Shown piece by piece: positions 59,399-64,000 of a DNA stretch of 64,000 nucleotides. Positions within the stretch are counted from its first letter, which is position 1. Each line of letters starts with the position of its first letter. The DNA comes from Prunus persica (taxonomy: Eukaryota > Streptophyta > Magnoliopsida > Rosales > Rosaceae): assembly GCF_000346465.2 (NCBI RefSeq), contig NC_034010.1, positions 20,552,335 through 20,616,334 on the forward strand. Reading direction: 5' to 3'. A program made the position numbers and the translations under genes. The notes below the pieces were generated by a model. The model ran no database searches, was not told the DNA's origin, and was given only the letters and a program-made list of their open reading frames with translations.

Positions 59399-62300
59399 TA
59401 ACAACTAGTGACTCACATAGCCAACACAAAACTATTTTTTGAAAAGAAAAAAAATGGCAAATTGGATGGAGCTTAGAAAATCAATCGCAGTAAGGCCTCA
59501 CATTGGCCCCAAGTTTGAGACTTGATAAAAGTTTAAGGAAAAGAGACAAAACGGTAGTTTACTCTCAAGATTATATCACATGATGTATTGAATTACAAGT
59601 TTTTGAATTTTAGCAAAAGAATATATCTTATTAATTGTAGATCACGTTTTCTGAAAAATCCATAATGTGTTTCTTCTCACAACAACATGCTTCATGCATT
59701 GATATGATAATTAATACCCCACATCCACCATGCATATTGTGATCAATAAAAAATCTAAAGAAAAAAATGCTCAAATTTCTCATGTGGAATGATGAGTGGT
59801 TGGGGAGGAGGTATCCACCTTCCGACCATATAAAGGGGATGCAGGCAATCCGACCCAGAAAAAGAAAAAGGAAAGAAGGAAAAACAGAGGAGGAGCCTGG
59901 AGCCAAGCCATCATCAACTACCATTCTATACCTGTCACACCCAGTTTTCCTGATTTCTCTGCACGCATGCTACTCAATACTAATTATCTTCCGAAAATAT
60001 ACATGTCACGTGTTTTTTTCTTTTTGCCGGTAATAAATGTAACGTGCTTTTGCTTAAAATGTGGTGGTCACAAATGTCTTTAACCAATTAATTTCTGTCA
60101 TGAAAAAGATATACGTATTTGTAAGCAGAAGATATATATATATATATAATTCTTTACCTTGTATTTTTGACGAACCAATATTTTGAACTACTCTAATTTA
60201 TGAAAGTGGAGATTTGAACTTGAGTGCTATGTAGCACGAACACTCCATCAGATTGAAGTGTTAGAGTGTTTGACACGTAGACACATGGACAAGCCTCGGA
60301 CACAACTTGGATATGAGTCAATGATCAAGACACTTTAAGACACTTTTGGACACAGTCAACTAAAGTCAATATATGGCAGGGATCATTTTGAAAATTTAAA
60401 AATAAAAACTGGGGTTATTATTGAAACAGTTGTGGGCCTATTTGAAATAGTTTTCAAAAGTGGACTTTTCTTCTCCCCCAACCAGCCGCATCTTTCATGA
60501 AAAAAAACCCAAGTTATCTTCTCTCCCTCTCCACATGTTCTTTCTTCTCATCTTATTTTAAAAGTTGAAACATCAATAAATGCTTGTGAATTGCTGTAGG
60601 AGCAAGCAAAATATCTTCTCCAATATGACCTAATTTACGAAAATAGAGATTTGAACTTGAGAGCATTGGAGCAAGCACAATATCTTCATCAATATAACCT
60701 AATTTATATTACATAAAAAATATTTAATTTTCTTTCATCTTGAATTTTTTTTTTTTAAATGATAAGAGATGATAGTATAATTAAAAAGATACTCCTAACG
60801 CACCCACAATAGAATTATGCCACTACAATAGGGTCGAACATGAGAACACGAGCTCTCCTCAAATTAAGTGGAGACAATTACCACTATATCAAAGATTAGT
60901 TGGTTAATATGACTAACTATAATTATCTTTTGAACTAAGAGCTTCTGGTTGTGTTAATATTTGACTCTTTACAGGTAAGGACTCAACTCATGCATCTTTA
61001 TAGATAAATCACAATTTAACATTTACATGAATTTTTCTTTTTTATATATAACGAAGTCAATTTTGTATACATGTTATAGATGCAAGGGGTGTGCAGGTTA
61101 CAAGTGGTTACCCCTACACTGAAAGTCATGTATTCGAATACTCCTTTTTCAATATCGCTTATGGAAAATAAAAATAAAATAGTATGCATTGATAATAAAT
61201 TATGATCGGGGTAGATTGGGAGGTTGGGGACTAAGAAGTCGACCCGATTCTAGGTGAAGGTTGGTATAATTGAGGATACAAAATTTACTTTGCGAATTTA
61301 TTTATCGTGTGTGTGACCAAATGATAATAGCTCTGCCTGGCCGTCACAGGCCTTCACAGCATAGCTCTTGCTACTGTTAATCTCACCAGCCCAACTGATT
61401 AATAAAGGGCTAAAGTTAAGCATCAATACATGAAGACTCATAAAACTTTAAAGTTAATTATAATTATACTTAGTAAAAGAAAATTCAAATTCAAAAAACT
61501 TGGTGATAATATCATGGGCATCCATTAATATCAGATTTCACCTATAACCTAGCTAAGAGAGCGTATAATTAAATCATAAGTTTTATTTTTTTATTTATTT
61601 TGAGAAATAATAATATATTTAATATGGGAGATTTGAACACAAGTCCTTCGGTGTCACTTTAAGAATTCCAATTGAAAATATCAACTATGTTCCGCCTTTG
61701 AGTTTATAAGGCAGGACAATCAAGGAAAGGAAGCACTAAGACAAACAAGTTATTGCAATGTTTAGGCAGTTTTTTTTCTTTTCTTTTTTCTTGACAAGAC
61801 ATTTTAATTATTCTTCGACACTGTCTTGGACATTATATATAATATAGCCCAGTTTCTACCATTTTGGGTCTTCGCTAAAGAATACATGCCAAGATTCTTC
61901 TTGGAAGAAGGTGATATTTATCATCTCACTGTCCCACCCAGATAATGAAAGCCCTCCACATTCTGGCCTCTAGCGGGGAGACTGGGGCATTCCTTTGGCT
62001 TCAGCTGCTGAATTAAGGCAAATACAATGCAACTGAGGCCTAATGTTGACCATTTCTTGCCCAAAAAAATAATTTCTGATGTGGAATTTGCCTTGTGGTG
62101 GATCACCACTGCCTTACCATTCTAATTCTAGTTAAAGTAAATTAGTCTTTCCTCATTTGATAATTGAAGGTGAGGAATTCAAAATTGGAACCTTTTTTCC
62201 ATAGGAAAGTTCTGGTTACCAACTGATGTCATTGTCACTTGTCTTCTTCCAGTTTTGGCCTGTGCAAAGACTCTTTCCAATTTCCTTGACTAGCTCGGTC

Positions 62301-62615
62301 CATACCTGACATTGGATGATAGGCCAGGACATGCTCTAAAAAGTTAAGAGAAAAATTGCAAAATTTTACAATCAAATTTGATATCACACAATCTCCATTC
62401 AGTTTGGTTTAGCACTACATAATCTGCTACAAAAAAATCTATCTGGATTAATGCACAAACTATAATTATGTAAGTTCACTTTCTAGACAATGACATATAA
62501 AGTTACAGATAAAAAAAAACAATTAAATCGGAACTCTAGTATGAGCAACTTAAGGGAGCAAGGTAAAAATATTATGCCCCCTCCCTCCCTATTACTTCAC
62601 ACAACTCGAAGCTCC

Positions 62616-62656
<41 letters not shown>

Positions 62657-62742
62657 CCCAAAATAAAACCAGACTAATGGAGGTTACAAATGGTGCACAA
62701 AATCTCCACAAACCATAAAGAGAAAATCTCTCTCTGCATCCA
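59399..62742. other. Intergenic upstream of SOC1 / downstream of LPEAT2
   Basis: No gene recognised. A 69-bp partial tandem repeat starts at 60599 and 60668 (GGAGCAAGCA...ATATCTTC...TATAACCTAATTTA). (TA)n runs lie near 60133-60148. Short phrases such as GAGATTTGAACTTGAG recur, typical of decayed transposons. The right end includes the 3' UTR of LPEAT2. Confidence 0.55.
62621..62654 (-). repeat. (CT)n tract in LPEAT2 3' region
   Basis: Seventeen CT units, reading (GA)n on the LPEAT2 strand, about 90 bp after the stop codon. Confidence 0.9.
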
Positions 62743-63875
62743 CTACACAATCTCCTCCAACCTATTACCATCTTGTGAAATGTCCTTGTTAAGCAAACAA
62801 GGTGAGAAAAGCGCAATCAGTAGTGGGTTTCTTTTTAGACAGGTCCAAAATTCATCCTTGCTGATCCTTCCATCACCATCAGCATCAAATAGATTAAACA
62901 GTTCATGGACCTGCAAGCAATCAATTAACATTAGTCATCTTACCAAAGACACAACTGGAAGATGCTTTGATGCTCCATTATGTGCAGGCAATGCTTAAAA
63001 ATCCTAAGAATTTGGATAGAAGCCCAGAAGGGTATCCCCATCACCTCATCCTCATTCAAATCCGGGATTGCAGGCCTGACGGACTCTCCAAACTGATTCT
63101 GAAGCAATTAAAAACCACAAATTGCAAGTCAATTCATCATAACAAAGATGTGTGGACTTGAAAAGAAAAACAAGAAGGAAAAATCAATGCAAGCGGCATA
63201 CTTCTTGTTCTGATATGTAGTCATTCTCCCCAGAAACATATTCAGAAAAAACTAATTCACAGGCTCGCCGGAACAAGGGCTGCTTCAGGACATGCACAGA
63301 CCCAAACAAGAACTGAAAGCAACAAAATGATACTATTATGTACAACTCGGTATCATGACATATAAAAACAAAATCAGATGCACAAACAGTTTCATAAACA
63401 ACCAAGTACCATATATGCCTGAGTAACAAGTTAATCATGCAATGAATCTAAATTATTTGGTATCTAAAAATATATGAAATATACACGCATTATACTCTCT
63501 AAGGTTTCTCTGTGGATTTCTATTCTAATATAAAGTATCGCTTTTCATTCAGGAGCAACAAAAACCTCCCCAACCCAACATGCTTTACTTTTGATTCCAG
63601 ATGATATGTATAATATATACAAATCCTGTTAGTGTAAAATTTCATCTCTGCAGCTAACACCATCACTCACCTCAAATACGCTGTAGAAAATATTCTATAA
63701 TGATGTAATCATTATTAATACACTCAAGCATTAGCGCATGCTAAAAAATGCACACACGCGTATTCACACACACACACACACACAAGAAGAGAGAGACAGA
63801 GACAGCCTGGGGGTGTTGGAGTACCTGCTTAAACGTGATTGATCCACTTTTTTCAACATCAATGAAAGCAAATAT
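62743..63875 (-). CDS. LPEAT2: LPEAT2-type lysophospholipid acyltransferase, C-terminal EF-hand exons
   Basis: The last four exons are 63875-63825, 63312-63202, 63092-63045 (or from 63098) and 62910-62743. The gene continues past the right edge, so the acyltransferase domain is not seen. The exons encode an EF-hand region: DVEKSGSITFKQ with Gln at the -Z position, a degenerate second hand (YVSGENDYISEQE), then the canonical loop DADGDGRISKDE followed by NPLLIALFSP and a 20-residue tail. Arabidopsis LPEAT2 (At2g45670) is an ER enzyme that reacylates lysophosphatidylethanolamine and has such EF-hands at its C-terminus. It is the gene after SOC1 there, as here. The third exon has two acceptors six bases apart (CAG|AATCAG|TTT); the shorter form fits relatives better. 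A (CA)n run at 63765-63784 lies close to the first donor. Another EF-hand protein is possible but unlikely given the context. Confidence 0.8.
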
Positions 63876-64000
63876 CTGTTATCCAAAAGATTTCCATGTT
63901 ATGGGAATGACAGGGAAAAATAAAAGTTATATACACATCGAAAAAGCATTTAACATGCACTAATGTTCAATTGTGTATAGAATACTTTATAAGGTCAGCA

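Noticed and set aside
59631..60083. Frames near 59.6-60.1 kb on both strands
   Set aside because: No domain, no splice context, overlapping frames on both strands; not supported as genes.

Overview
This window is plant nuclear DNA: intron-rich genes with GT-AG splice sites, AT-rich intergenic space, many (CT)n and (AT)n microsatellites, and several classes of plant transposon. The protein sequences point to a core eudicot, probably a woody rosid. Rosaceae (Prunus-like) is my best guess, but the sequence does not prove it.

Layout. 1-7100 is the 3' part of a Ty3/gypsy LTR retrotransposon of the Tat type: RNase H plus integrase, then a spacer of hairpin-rich tandem repeats, then a two-exon gene on the opposite strand, then the 3' LTR. 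The LTR ends directly against the C-terminal half of a hydroxypyruvate-reductase-like gene (7101-7502), whose 5' half is not in the window. Next come a short retroposon with target-site duplications (9655-10341), a foldback MITE (10981-11307), a gibberellin 20-oxidase (14198-15710, +), a GAUT1-type galacturonosyltransferase (26394-20876, -), SAP18 (30642-28273, -), a deleted Mutator-like element with 9-bp target duplication (35352-37884), the MADS-box gene AGL6 (39858-43841, +), a plastid-type fructokinase (45590-47629, +), the MADS-box gene SOC1 (53430-48720, -) carrying a small Helitron in intron 1, a nested pair of hAT-like elements (57501-59150), and the last four exons of an EF-hand lysophospholipid acyltransferase of the LPEAT2 type (63875-62743, -).

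How the genes relate. From memory, the order HPR-like, SAP18, AGL6, SOC1, LPEAT2 matches Arabidopsis At2g45630-At2g45670, and GAUT1 lies next to AGL13, the AGL6 duplicate, on Arabidopsis chromosome 3. The window is therefore an old conserved block. GA20ox and fructokinase are extra members relative to Arabidopsis chromosome 2. Several genes bear on flowering: GA20ox makes gibberellin, which acts upstream of SOC1; SOC1 and AGL6 are floral MADS regulators; and SAP18 is a reported co-repressor partner of SOC1. All exon joins were read by hand from splice sites and checked for reading phase. They give full-length products of 377 (GA20ox), 674 (GAUT1), 148 (SAP18), 244 (AGL6), 370 (FRK) and 215 (SOC1) residues.
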